From Dyadobacter sp. 3J3 (GTDB lineage Bacteria; Bacteroidota; Bacteroidia; Cytophagales; Spirosomataceae), in NCBI RefSeq assembly GCF_009801115.1, contig NZ_VTOL01000007.1, forward strand, positions 310,001 to 374,000: DNA of 64,000 bases, in the 5' to 3' direction. The position numbers and the translations under genes were made by a program. Numbering within the stretch: position 1 is the stretch's first letter; each line of letters begins with the position of its first letter. Of this stretch, positions 26,572 through 34,719 are shown piece by piece. The notes below the pieces were generated by a model. That model was not told where the DNA came from. It made no database searches and saw nothing but the letters and a program-made list of their open reading frames with translations.

Positions 26572-27999
26572 TTAAAATTGGAAATAGATAAATTGATTGC
26601 TGGTGAAAACACCAAACAAATAACAGCAAAAGCAGATCAACGGAAACAAAATCCAGAACAACCGGGTCTCAGGAATATATCTGGAGAAATATTTATCCTT
26701 GACAATCAGAAGAAGCAGCAATCCCAGAGAAAAAATGAACTCACCTGCATTCATGTCAATAACAGGAATGCCATAATCAGAGATATCAAAGATTTTTCTA
26801 ATTATTTCAAAAGCTTCGGAAACACTATTTGCTCTGAAAAATATCCATGCAAAAGCGACCAGTAAAAAGGTCCAGACAATATGAAAAAGTCTTACGGGTA
26901 CAGGGCCGCCTTTCCCAACATGCTCCCTTCTGAAAATGGTATGTGTATTAAAAATTTGTGCAAGAATCAGATAAATTCCATGAATACATCCCCATATAAT
27001 ATATTTCCAGTCGGCACCGTGCCATAGTCCACTCAATAAAAATACCATCATAGTATTAAAATAAACTCTGCTTTTTGCCCGTCTGTTTCCTCCTAAGGGT
27101 ATATAAACGTAATCGCGAAACCAGGTTGAAAGTGAAATATGCCAGCGTTTCCAGAATTCGGAAATGGATTCGGCGAAATATGGCGCGTTAAAATTGGTCA
27201 TCAGCTTAAAACCCATTACACGGGCTGTTCCTATGGCAATATCCGAATACCCTGAAAAGTCACAGTAAATTTGAAAACAATAGAAAAAAGTTGCTATTAG
27301 AAGCGTGGAAGCACTTTGATGGGAAACATCCGAATAAGCAGCATCCGTTACCAAAGCCAATCTGTCGGCAATTACCACTTTTTTGAACATGCCCCAGGCT
27401 ATAAGTGTCAATCCGGTTCTTATATTTTCCCAGTCGTAATCAAATTTTTCCCGAAACTGCCAAAGGACATTTTGAGGTCTTTCGATCGGCCCAGCCACGA
27501 GCTGGGGATAAAAAAGAACATACAATGAGTATATTCCAAAATTATATTCAGCTTTTTGATTTCCACGATAGACCTCGATGGTGTAACTCATGGACTGAAA
27601 AGTATGAAATGATAATCCGATCGGAAGAATTAAAGCTGGAAACATTTCTCTAAGCGGAGGTATTTCATTTTTCTGACCAATTAGTTGAAGTGCGTGCGTT
27701 ATATTGTTATTAAGAAAATCGAAATATTTGAAAAAGGCCAGAAAACCAACATTGGCGACTAAACTCAAAATAAGAAGTAGCAGGCGTTTCTGACCTTTTG
27801 AATTTTCGATCCAGATCCCTGCAAAGTAATCGATGACAATAACGACACCAAGAATTATTAAATAAACCGGGATAAAAGAGGCATAAAAATAAGCACTCGC
27901 TGCAAGCAAAAGTACCCATCTCAGTTTCCAGGGGATGGTGTAATATAGTGTAGTGACAAAAATGAAGAATAGTAAAAAGTGTAAAGAATTAAAGAGCAT
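26572..27999 (-). CDS. MBOAT family membrane-bound O-acyltransferase (AlgI/DltB-like)
   Basis: A polytopic membrane O-acyltransferase of 475 residues from the ATG at 27999. An upstream in-frame start at 28053 would add 18 residues without a membrane segment. The catalytic-site pattern SGLWHGADW has its histidine at about residue 327, and the SEFWKRWHISLSTWFRDYVYIPLGG motif diagnostic of AlgI-type MBOAT proteins is present at about 280-304. Roughly ten hydrophobic segments follow one another. The downstream gene encodes its likely SGNH partner, 3 bp away. Together they probably O-acylate a surface glycan. Confidence 0.92.
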   Translation of the reverse strand: MLFNSLHFLLFFIFVTTLYYTIPWKLRWVLLLAASAYFYASFIPVYLIILGVVIVIDYFAGIWIENSKGQKRLLLLILSLVANVGFLAFFKYFDFLNNNITHALQLIGQKNEIPPLREMFPALILPIGLSFHTFQSMSYTIEVYRGNQKAEYNFGIYSLYVLFYPQLVAGPIERPQNVLWQFREKFDYDWENIRTGLTLIAWGMFKKVVIADRLALVTDAAYSDVSHQSASTLLIATFFYCFQIYCDFSGYSDIAIGTARVMGFKLMTNFNAPYFAESISEFWKRWHISLSTWFRDYVYIPLGGNRRAKSRVYFNTMMVFLLSGLWHGADWKYIIWGCIHGIYLILAQIFNTHTIFRREHVGKGGPVPVRLFHIVWTFLLVAFAWIFFRANSVSEAFEIIRKIFDISDYGIPVIDMNAGEFIFSLGLLLLLIVKDKYFSRYIPETRLFWILFPLICFCCYLFGVFTSNQFIYFQF

Positions 28000-28073
28000 T
28001 TGCTTTGTTGTAAGTGTTAATATCCAATCCAAATCAAGACAAAACTGCACCAAATTCGGGTTTTACGCGGGGG

Positions 28074-28081
28074 CAAATATA
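28074..28081 (-). promoter_or_regulatory. -7 promoter element of the MBOAT operon (TATATTTG)
   Basis: On the minus strand this reads TATATTTG, a match to TAnnTTTG, 75 bp upstream of the preferred ATG at 27999. No clear -33 element is seen. Confidence 0.45.
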
Positions 28082-28215
28082 GAAGTATCTCTTTAAAAAT
28101 CGTATTTCTTTAAATTTTGAGCGTATTTTTTCTATTAAATGGTTGACAAAACAATCGTAATATTAACTTCTGAAAGCTAACGGGTTGCTTGTATAAGATT
28201 ATCAAAAACCGGAAA

Positions 28216-28250
28216 ATACGCAAATAACAAACTGCTTGTTATTTGCGTAT
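28216..28250. repeat. Perfect 15-bp inverted repeat in a divergent spacer
   Basis: ATACGCAAATAACAA (28216-28230) and TTGTTATTTGCGTAT (28236-28250) are perfect complements around a 5-base loop. It is not downstream of any gene, so a terminator role is unlikely. An operator or a structured leader is possible. Confidence 0.6.
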
Positions 28251-28278
28251 AATAAGATGGAATGTTCGTGTCAATTAG

Positions 28279-28309
28279 TTGCATGAACAAGAGATTGTTT
28301 TATACTTTG
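28279..28309 (+). promoter_or_regulatory. Promoter of the 2OG-Fe(II) oxygenase gene
   Basis: TTG (28279-28281), 19 bp, then TATACTTTG (28301-28309), a one-base-longer variant of TAnnTTTG. The ATG follows 14 bp later, predicting a very short leader. Confidence 0.45.
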
Positions 28310-28323
28310 CATAAAAAAGCATT

Positions 28324-29280
28324 ATGGAACCTGCATTATTAAACGAAGTACCATCGCTGGACCTGGCGGACTACACCTCGGGCGATGCCGTGAAAAAGGA
28401 AAAATTTGTAGCAGACTTAGGCTCTGCCTTTACCAATATAGGATTTGTTGCTATCAAAAATCATGGTCTTAGCGACGTTTTAAGAATAAAGCTCTACGAA
28501 GCCGTTCAGCGTTTTTTCTTCTTACCAGAAACAGAAAAGAAGAAATACGAGCATCCAGAATTGTTTGGTCAGCGCGGATATATCGGCAAAGGAAAAGAAA
28601 CGGCAAAAGGTTTCAAGGTAGCTGACCTTAAAGAGTTTTATCACATAGGCCAGCCTGAACCTGTGGGTGATATGGCCCATAACGTTTTTCCTGACGAATT
28701 CCCGGAATTTGAAGAATATACCACAGAGGTATACCGGACTTTTGAAAATGCCGGTAAAACTTTGCTAAAAGCCATTGCAGTATATCTGAGACTGGAAGAA
28801 GATTTTTTTGAGGATAAAGTTAAAAACGGCGATAGCATTCTTCGTGCGCTTCACTATTTCCCCATTGAAAATCCTGACCTGGTACCCGACGGAGCCGTTC
28901 GCGCCGCTGCACATGGAGATATTAATCTGATCACATTATTGATGGGCGCCAGTGCCGAAGGACTTGAAGTTTTGCGCCGTGACGGAAAATGGATTGCCAT
29001 AACTGCACTGCCGGATCAGATTGTTGTGAATGTAGGTGATATGCTGGACCGCCTGACGAATCACAAATTAAAGTCAACAATACACCGGGTTGTAAATCCG
29101 CCGCGTGAAAAAATGGGTACTTCACGTTTCTCAATACCTTTCTTTATGCATCCAAGAGCTGATATGAACCTGGCTTGCCTGGAAAGCTGTGTGAGTGTCG
29201 AATTTCCTAAATTATATGTAAACATGACCGCAGGTGAATTTCTGGACGAACGTTTGCGTGAACTGGGACTTAAAAAATAA
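28324..29280 (+). CDS. Isopenicillin N synthase-like 2-oxoglutarate/Fe(II) oxygenase
   Basis: A 318-residue cytoplasmic non-haem iron oxygenase. The DIOX_N domain occupies about residues 8-130. The catalytic double-stranded beta-helix follows, with iron ligands H197, D199 and H254 and the 2-oxoglutarate/carboxylate-binding R268-F-S270. All key residues are present. The family includes plant-type hydroxylases, ethylene-forming enzyme and IPNS; bacterial genomic members have mostly unknown substrates. No biosynthetic neighbours point to a pathway, so the reaction stays open. It starts 14 bp after a promoter-like motif and precedes the ChrA gene by 91 bp. Confidence 0.88.
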   Translation: MEPALLNEVPSLDLADYTSGDAVKKEKFVADLGSAFTNIGFVAIKNHGLSDVLRIKLYEAVQRFFFLPETEKKKYEHPELFGQRGYIGKGKETAKGFKVADLKEFYHIGQPEPVGDMAHNVFPDEFPEFEEYTTEVYRTFENAGKTLLKAIAVYLRLEEDFFEDKVKNGDSILRALHYFPIENPDLVPDGAVRAAAHGDINLITLLMGASAEGLEVLRRDGKWIAITALPDQIVVNVGDMLDRLTNHKLKSTIHRVVNPPREKMGTSRFSIPFFMHPRADMNLACLESCVSVEFPKLYVNMTAGEFLDERLRELGLKK

Positions 29281-29371
29281 TCATAGTCTGCTCGGAGCGT
29301 CATTCGAATTTAAATATGGACAATCGTAAGTTGATAACTTACAAGTCCTGAACCCTTTATCAGAAATACCT

Positions 29372-30559
29372 TTGAGTAGCCCCATCCGTCGTTTTCGTTA
29401 TATCATTTATCTTCTGGACATCCTTTTGCTGTCATTTACAGCATTTGGAGGTCCACAGGTACATCTTATGATGATGATTGAAAGGCTGGTAAAGAAAAGG
29501 AGATATATCACAGAAGAAGAATTGCTTGAATTACAGGCACTTTGCCAGATACTTCCAGGCCCAAGTTCCACACAAACGGTCACTGCTATCGGTTTAAAAA
29601 TCGGCGGACAACCTTTGGCTTATCTCAGTTTACTCGTTTGGTCGCTGCCTGCCATGTTGCTGATGACGCTGGCTGCAATCGGTGTTCACCTTTTGGAACA
29701 GAAGAAAATCTCACTTTCCTTTACCCGTTTTGTTGGCCCTATGGCCGTTGCATTTTTAATGCACGGAGCCTATGCCATTGCCAGGAAAGTGATACATAAT
29801 TTGCAGGGATGGAGTTTTCTGATCATCTCTACGATTCTGGCCTATTTATTTCCGTCACCTTATATGACGCCGCTTCTCATCGTTTCCGGTGGAGTTGCCG
29901 CATCTTTAAATTTCCGGCAGCATGAAAAAATGGAACGTGGCCCGATCAAAATTACCTGGCGCCCGCTGATTTTCTGGATTTCCGTTTTGCTCGTCGCGGC
30001 CGGAATTGGTACGGTTACCAAATCTTTGCCCGTTCGTCTTTTCGAAAATTTTTACCGTAACGGAAGTATGGTTTTTGGCGGAGGACAAGTTTTAATCCCT
30101 ATTCTATATAATGAGTTTGTCGAATTTAAGCATTATCTGACCGATCAGGAATTTCTTTCCGGAATGGCTTTGACGCAGGTAGTTCCGGGTCCTGTTTTTT
30201 CTGTTGCTACCTATGTTGGAAGTTTATCCATGCAGTCTTATGGAATAACCGGACAAATTATTGGTGGTTTTGTTTCAACGGTCGGTATTTTTTTACCTGG
30301 AACATTTTTTATCTTTTTTGCATATCCGATTTGGGGACAATTGAAAAAATACCGCGGAATACGTGCTTCTCTTGACGGTCTTCACGCTACAAGCTGCGGA
30401 CTTACAATTGCCGCGGCGATATCACTTTTCGAGCCTATGACCGTTGACTGGCAGTCTGTACTTACAGTTGTAATTACATTGTTAATTCTTTTTTATACTA
30501 AAATTCCCTCATATCTGCTCATCATTTTGGGACTCCTTCTGGGATTATTAATTTCCTAA
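29372..30559 (+). CDS. chrA: Chromate transporter family protein (ChrA, two-domain)
   Basis: A 395-residue polytopic membrane protein of the CHR family. It has two homologous halves: LLLSFTAFGGPQVHL with ILPGPSST in the N-terminal half, and VFGGGQVLIPILYNEF with VVPGPVFSVAT in the C-terminal half. The bidomain length fits ChrA proteins that export chromate with proton motive force, though many family members have unverified substrates. The only early start in frame is a TTG at 29372, and this overlaps TACCTTTG (29367-29374), a perfect -7 motif, so the true start is uncertain. No ATG lies before the first membrane segment. Confidence 0.88.
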   Translation: MSSPIRRFRYIIYLLDILLLSFTAFGGPQVHLMMMIERLVKKRRYITEEELLELQALCQILPGPSSTQTVTAIGLKIGGQPLAYLSLLVWSLPAMLLMTLAAIGVHLLEQKKISLSFTRFVGPMAVAFLMHGAYAIARKVIHNLQGWSFLIISTILAYLFPSPYMTPLLIVSGGVAASLNFRQHEKMERGPIKITWRPLIFWISVLLVAAGIGTVTKSLPVRLFENFYRNGSMVFGGGQVLIPILYNEFVEFKHYLTDQEFLSGMALTQVVPGPVFSVATYVGSLSMQSYGITGQIIGGFVSTVGIFLPGTFFIFFAYPIWGQLKKYRGIRASLDGLHATSCGLTIAAAISLFEPMTVDWQSVLTVVITLLILFYTKIPSYLLIILGLLLGLLIS

Positions 30560-30668
30560 TTACGCTCCGAACCAATACTTCCGGCTTTCAATCTAATACA
30601 TCACAAGCGTTGCTTTAATCCATTTGTTTTCCAAACTTTGGAAAATTGATCCTATTCTTTTCCATTTC

Positions 30669-33635
30669 ATGAAAAAAGCTATAATTTTCTTCGTTTTTCA
30701 CCTTTCGATGTTTGCTTTTAGCAATTCAAAAGCTCAGACTACGACGCCACCCCAATTTTTAAATAAAAACCGTCAATGGGTAGATTCCGTTTTTGCTACC
30801 TTAACACCCGATGAACGAATTTCCCAATTGATCATGGTTGCCGCAGTTTCGGATGTAAAACGGGCATTGATCGACCCCAAAACAAGTAATCCTGCTTTTA
30901 TTGAAAAACTGATCCGGGAAAATAAAATCGGTGGAATCGTATTTTTTCAGGGTGGACCTGTGCCGCAGGCTAAACTGACAAATTATTACCAATCTATTTC
31001 CAAAGTTCCTCTTTTGGTCGCTATGGATGCCGAATTTGGTTTGGCTATGCGGATCGACAGTACAGTTCGTTACCCTTATCAAATGACCTTGGGCGCAATT
31101 CAGGGAAATGATGATTTGATTTACTTGATGGGAAAGCAGGTAGCACAACAGGCTAAACGCCTGGGCATGCACATTAATTTCGCGCCTGTTGCTGATATTA
31201 ACAACAATCCCAACAATCCTGTTATCAGTTTTCGTTCTTTTGGAGAAAACAAATATAAAGTTGCCGAAAAAGCGCTTGCCTATATGAAAGGAATGCAGGA
31301 CAATGGCTTGTTAACCAGCGCCAAACATTTCCCTGGCCACGGCGATACCGGCACAGATTCTCATTTTGATCTGCCCGTAATTCCGCATAATCTGACAAGG
31401 CTTGATACACTTGAACTTTATCCTTTCAAGGTTTTAATGAACAATGGTTTGAGTGGTATGATGATCGCCCATCTTAGTATTCCGGCTTTGGATAATACCC
31501 CGAATCTACCATCTACCTTGTCAAAACCAATCGTTACAGATTTGCTGCGCCTTAAATTAGGATATCAGGGTTTGATCTTTTCCGACGCCATGAACATGAA
31601 AGGCGTTACCAAATATTTTGCTGATGGAAAAGCAGATGCCATGGGTATAGAAGCTGGGATGGATATCCTGGAATTTACAGAAGATGTTTCCAAAGCTGTT
31701 GCTGAAATCAAGAAAAGTATTGCCGAAGGAAAAATAACCCAGGCCGAAATTGATTTTCGTTGCAAAAAAGTCCTGGAAGCAAAAGCCTGGGTTGGCCTGA
31801 ATCATTATAAACCGGTAGATCTTGCTAATTTATATGAAGATCTTAATCCCAAATCAGCAGAACTTACGAATCGTTTGCTAACTGAAAAAGCACTGACGAT
31901 TTTAAAAAACGATGCAAGCATACTTCCTCTTCAAGAAATTGATACGATGAAAATTGCCTCGGTTTCACTTGGTGCCGACACACTTACCGTTTTCCAGAAA
32001 ACACTGGATCTTTATACCAAAGTTGATCATTTCTTTATTCCGGCAAAGGCTACTCCTGCACAAATGGAGCTGGTTCGTGCACAATTAAAAAATTATAATG
32101 TGTTATTGGTTGGGGTGCATTTGGGAAGTATTTCTCCAAAAGTAAATTATGGACTCACCGATCAAATGAGCTCCATGTTACAGGAATTGATGGCTACAAA
32201 AAAAGCTGTTGTTTCGATTTTTGGTAATCCTTACGTTTTAAATAAAATCCCGAATGCAGAAAATGCCAAAGCACTGGTGATGGCATATCAGCTCACACCT
32301 TATACGCAGGATTTATCGGCTCAACTTATTTTTGGTGCGATTCCGGCAAAAGGAAAACTTCCGGTTACCGTTAATACACAATTCCCTTACCTGGCAGGAA
32401 TTGAAACGAAGGCTTTGGGACGTTTGAAATATACAATTCCGGAAGAACTTGGTCTGGATTCAAAATTGATCACCTTCAAAATTGATTCAATTGCAAACCT
32501 GGCTATTACAGAAAAGGCAACCCCGGGATGTGTGGTGCAACTTGCCAAAGACGGAAAAGTATTTTTTAGAAAAGCCTATGGAAAACATACTTATGAAGGA
32601 ACTGCCAATGTAAAACTGACCGATTTGTACGATCTGGCTTCGGTAACAAAAATTACGGCGTCAACCCTCGCCCTGATGAGTTTGTACGATCAGAAAAAGT
32701 TTGATCTCGACGCAACGATGAAAGATTATCTTCCTGAATTTAAAAAATCAAATAAAGCAGATCTTACCTGGCGCAGGGTTTTGACACATAGTGCACGTTT
32801 GAAATCTTATATCATGTTCTGGAAGGAAGCTGAAAACCCTGATGGGACTTTGAAGAAAAAGTTTTTCAGTACCAAACAATCTGGCAAATACCCAACCTCG
32901 GTAGTAGGTGATAGTCTTTTTATTCGTAAAAATTACATTAAAAAACTTTACAAAGGCATTAAGGATTCTCCGCTAAATAAGGATGAAGGATACGTTTATA
33001 GCGATTTATCTTTCCTGCTATATCCAAAAATCGTCAAAAGTTTAACGGGTGTTGATTTTGAAGATTACCTGAAAAATAACTTCTACAGTAAACTGGGTGC
33101 GACTACCTTAACTTTTAATCCTAAACGTTTTTACAAACTGGAAGACATTGTTCCTTCGGAAAGAGATACATTTTTCCGTCAGACTTTAATTCACGGTCAG
33201 GTTCATGATGAAGCAGCGGCGATGATGGGTGGTTTGAGCGGTCATGCAGGACTCTTTGGAGATGCAAATGACGTGATGAAAGTTTGGCAAATGTATTTAC
33301 AGAACGGATATTATGGCGGTCAGCAGTTGTTGAGCAAAGATGCTTTATTTGAATTTACACGGTATCAATATCCTGAAATGGGTAGTCGCCGTGGACTTGG
33401 ATTTGACAAACCAACATTTAAATATTCAGGAAATGCGCCAAAATATGCACATCCAATGAGTTTTGGCCACACAGGTTTCACAGGAATTATGGTTTGGGCT
33501 GATCCATCCAACAACCTGAATTATGTTTTTCTTTCCAACCGCGTTTATCCAACAAGAGAAAATCCAAAAATCTCCCAGCTGAATATCAGAACAGCGATCA
33601 TGGACGTTGTATATGAAGCTTTGAAAAATAAATAA
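30669..33635 (+). CDS. GH3 beta-N-acetylhexosaminidase fused to a class C beta-lactamase-like serine hydrolase
   Basis: A 988-residue exported two-enzyme protein from the ATG at 30669, which gives a signal peptide (KKAIIFFVFHLSMFAFSNSKAQ). Residues about 25-360 form a NagZ-type GH3 domain with KHFPGHGDTGTDSH at about 219-232, containing the His/Asp acid-base pair, and the nucleophile D306 in FSDAMNMKG. A GH3 C-terminal-like domain follows at about 395-580. From about 610 onward comes a serine beta-lactamase/penicillin-binding fold with S658-V-T-K661, Y777-S-D and a C-terminal GHTG. The combination suggests peptidoglycan or muropeptide processing. GH3-serine hydrolase fusions are recurrent in Bacteroidota; the substrate here is inferred. 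Confidence 0.9.
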   Translation: MKKAIIFFVFHLSMFAFSNSKAQTTTPPQFLNKNRQWVDSVFATLTPDERISQLIMVAAVSDVKRALIDPKTSNPAFIEKLIRENKIGGIVFFQGGPVPQAKLTNYYQSISKVPLLVAMDAEFGLAMRIDSTVRYPYQMTLGAIQGNDDLIYLMGKQVAQQAKRLGMHINFAPVADINNNPNNPVISFRSFGENKYKVAEKALAYMKGMQDNGLLTSAKHFPGHGDTGTDSHFDLPVIPHNLTRLDTLELYPFKVLMNNGLSGMMIAHLSIPALDNTPNLPSTLSKPIVTDLLRLKLGYQGLIFSDAMNMKGVTKYFADGKADAMGIEAGMDILEFTEDVSKAVAEIKKSIAEGKITQAEIDFRCKKVLEAKAWVGLNHYKPVDLANLYEDLNPKSAELTNRLLTEKALTILKNDASILPLQEIDTMKIASVSLGADTLTVFQKTLDLYTKVDHFFIPAKATPAQMELVRAQLKNYNVLLVGVHLGSISPKVNYGLTDQMSSMLQELMATKKAVVSIFGNPYVLNKIPNAENAKALVMAYQLTPYTQDLSAQLIFGAIPAKGKLPVTVNTQFPYLAGIETKALGRLKYTIPEELGLDSKLITFKIDSIANLAITEKATPGCVVQLAKDGKVFFRKAYGKHTYEGTANVKLTDLYDLASVTKITASTLALMSLYDQKKFDLDATMKDYLPEFKKSNKADLTWRRVLTHSARLKSYIMFWKEAENPDGTLKKKFFSTKQSGKYPTSVVGDSLFIRKNYIKKLYKGIKDSPLNKDEGYVYSDLSFLLYPKIVKSLTGVDFEDYLKNNFYSKLGATTLTFNPKRFYKLEDIVPSERDTFFRQTLIHGQVHDEAAAMMGGLSGHAGLFGDANDVMKVWQMYLQNGYYGGQQLLSKDALFEFTRYQYPEMGSRRGLGFDKPTFKYSGNAPKYAHPMSFGHTGFTGIMVWADPSNNLNYVFLSNRVYPTRENPKISQLNIRTAIMDVVYEALKNK

Positions 33636-33658
33636 GAATACTTCTTTGCAATTATTTT

Positions 33659-33690
33659 GAGGAGGTCTAGTGGCCTCCTCTTCTGTTTTA
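33659..33690 (+). terminator. Terminator after the GH3-serine hydrolase gene
   Basis: GAGGAGG pairs with CCTCCTC over an 8-base loop and is followed by TTCTGTTTTAATCTTTT. It starts 24 bp after the stop codon. Confidence 0.7.
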
Positions 33691-33718
33691 ATCTTTTAAA
33701 AGAATATTAATTTACCCA

Positions 33719-34657
33719 ATGAAATATCCCCTGTCACTCCTTCTTACACTATTTACATTAAAAACATTTGCTCAAACCCTCATCCCTTCTCCCGAAAATA
33801 TTTCAAAACATGTTTACGCATTAGCCTCTGACAAAATGAAAGGCCGCGGTACAGGCAGTAAGGAAAACTTCAAAGCTGCGGAATACGTCATCAAACAATT
33901 TAAAAAATATGATCTCAAACCTTTGGGAACAGATGGTTTCAAACAATCATTTATCGCAAAAGTAAAACGCGTTGTAGTTCCGGACAGTTTACGAAAAACC
34001 GAGAATATCATTGGTTTTCTGGATAATGGGGCTGAATATACCATTGTTATCGGGGCGCATTTTGATCACCTGGGAATGGGAAAACAAGGGAGTTCTAAGG
34101 ACGAACATCCCCAAGATAAAATTCATAATGGAGCGGATGATAACGCTTCCGGAGTAGCGGGATTGATCGAACTGGCACGTTATTTTTCAGGTAACAATGT
34201 TACAGAGCCTTACAATTTTCTCTTCATCGCGTTTGGTGCTGAGGAACTGGGACTTCTGGGATCAAAACATTTTGTAAACAATCCGACACTGCCGTTGAAT
34301 AAAATCAATTTCATGTGTAATATGGACATGATCGGGCGTTATAACCCAGATCGGGGTGTTGGAATTGGCGGCGTTGGAACCAGTTCGCAGTGGACAGGGA
34401 TTTTTGAGAACGTGAAAGGTAACGTTAAGTTTTTCACGGATGCTGCCGGAAGTGGTGGATCAGATCACGGATCGTTTTATGCAAAACAAATTCCGGTTCT
34501 GTTTTTTCACACCGGTGGTCATGATGATTATCATAAACCTTCTGATGATGCGGAAAAAGTGGATGTAAAATCAGAAGCCGCTATCATCAACATTGAAATA
34601 AAACTCATAGAAAACGCTATGAAATTACCTAAATTGAACTTTACCGAAGTGAAATAA
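33719..34657 (+). CDS. Exported M28 family metallopeptidase
   Basis: A 312-residue aminopeptidase-type zinc enzyme with a signal peptide (1-18, ending LKTFAQ). The two-zinc site is visible: GAHFDHLG with H114, NGADDNASG with D140/D141, FGAEELGLLG with E175/E176, CNMDMIGR with D203, and a final histidine in FHTGGHDDYHKPSDD at about 274-283. The protein is a compact M28 catalytic domain with no PA or Ig additions. It probably trims peptides in the periplasm. It is independent of the preceding gene because of the terminator between them. Confidence 0.93.
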   Translation: MKYPLSLLLTLFTLKTFAQTLIPSPENISKHVYALASDKMKGRGTGSKENFKAAEYVIKQFKKYDLKPLGTDGFKQSFIAKVKRVVVPDSLRKTENIIGFLDNGAEYTIVIGAHFDHLGMGKQGSSKDEHPQDKIHNGADDNASGVAGLIELARYFSGNNVTEPYNFLFIAFGAEELGLLGSKHFVNNPTLPLNKINFMCNMDMIGRYNPDRGVGIGGVGTSSQWTGIFENVKGNVKFFTDAAGSGGSDHGSFYAKQIPVLFFHTGGHDDYHKPSDDAEKVDVKSEAAIINIEIKLIENAMKLPKLNFTEVK

Positions 34658-34719
34658 TTTGTTTTGCTCAATTGGCCCCGATACTATAAATAAACTGTGA
34701 ACTTTTAATTATTCAGGAT

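Larger units (their letters stand above)
28000..28323. other. Divergent spacer with promoter motifs and a perfect inverted repeat
   Basis: A 324-bp spacer between the MBOAT gene and the oxygenase gene. It contains a minus-strand -7 motif, a 15-bp inverted repeat and a plus-strand promoter, each listed separately. No gene is seen. Confidence 0.5.
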
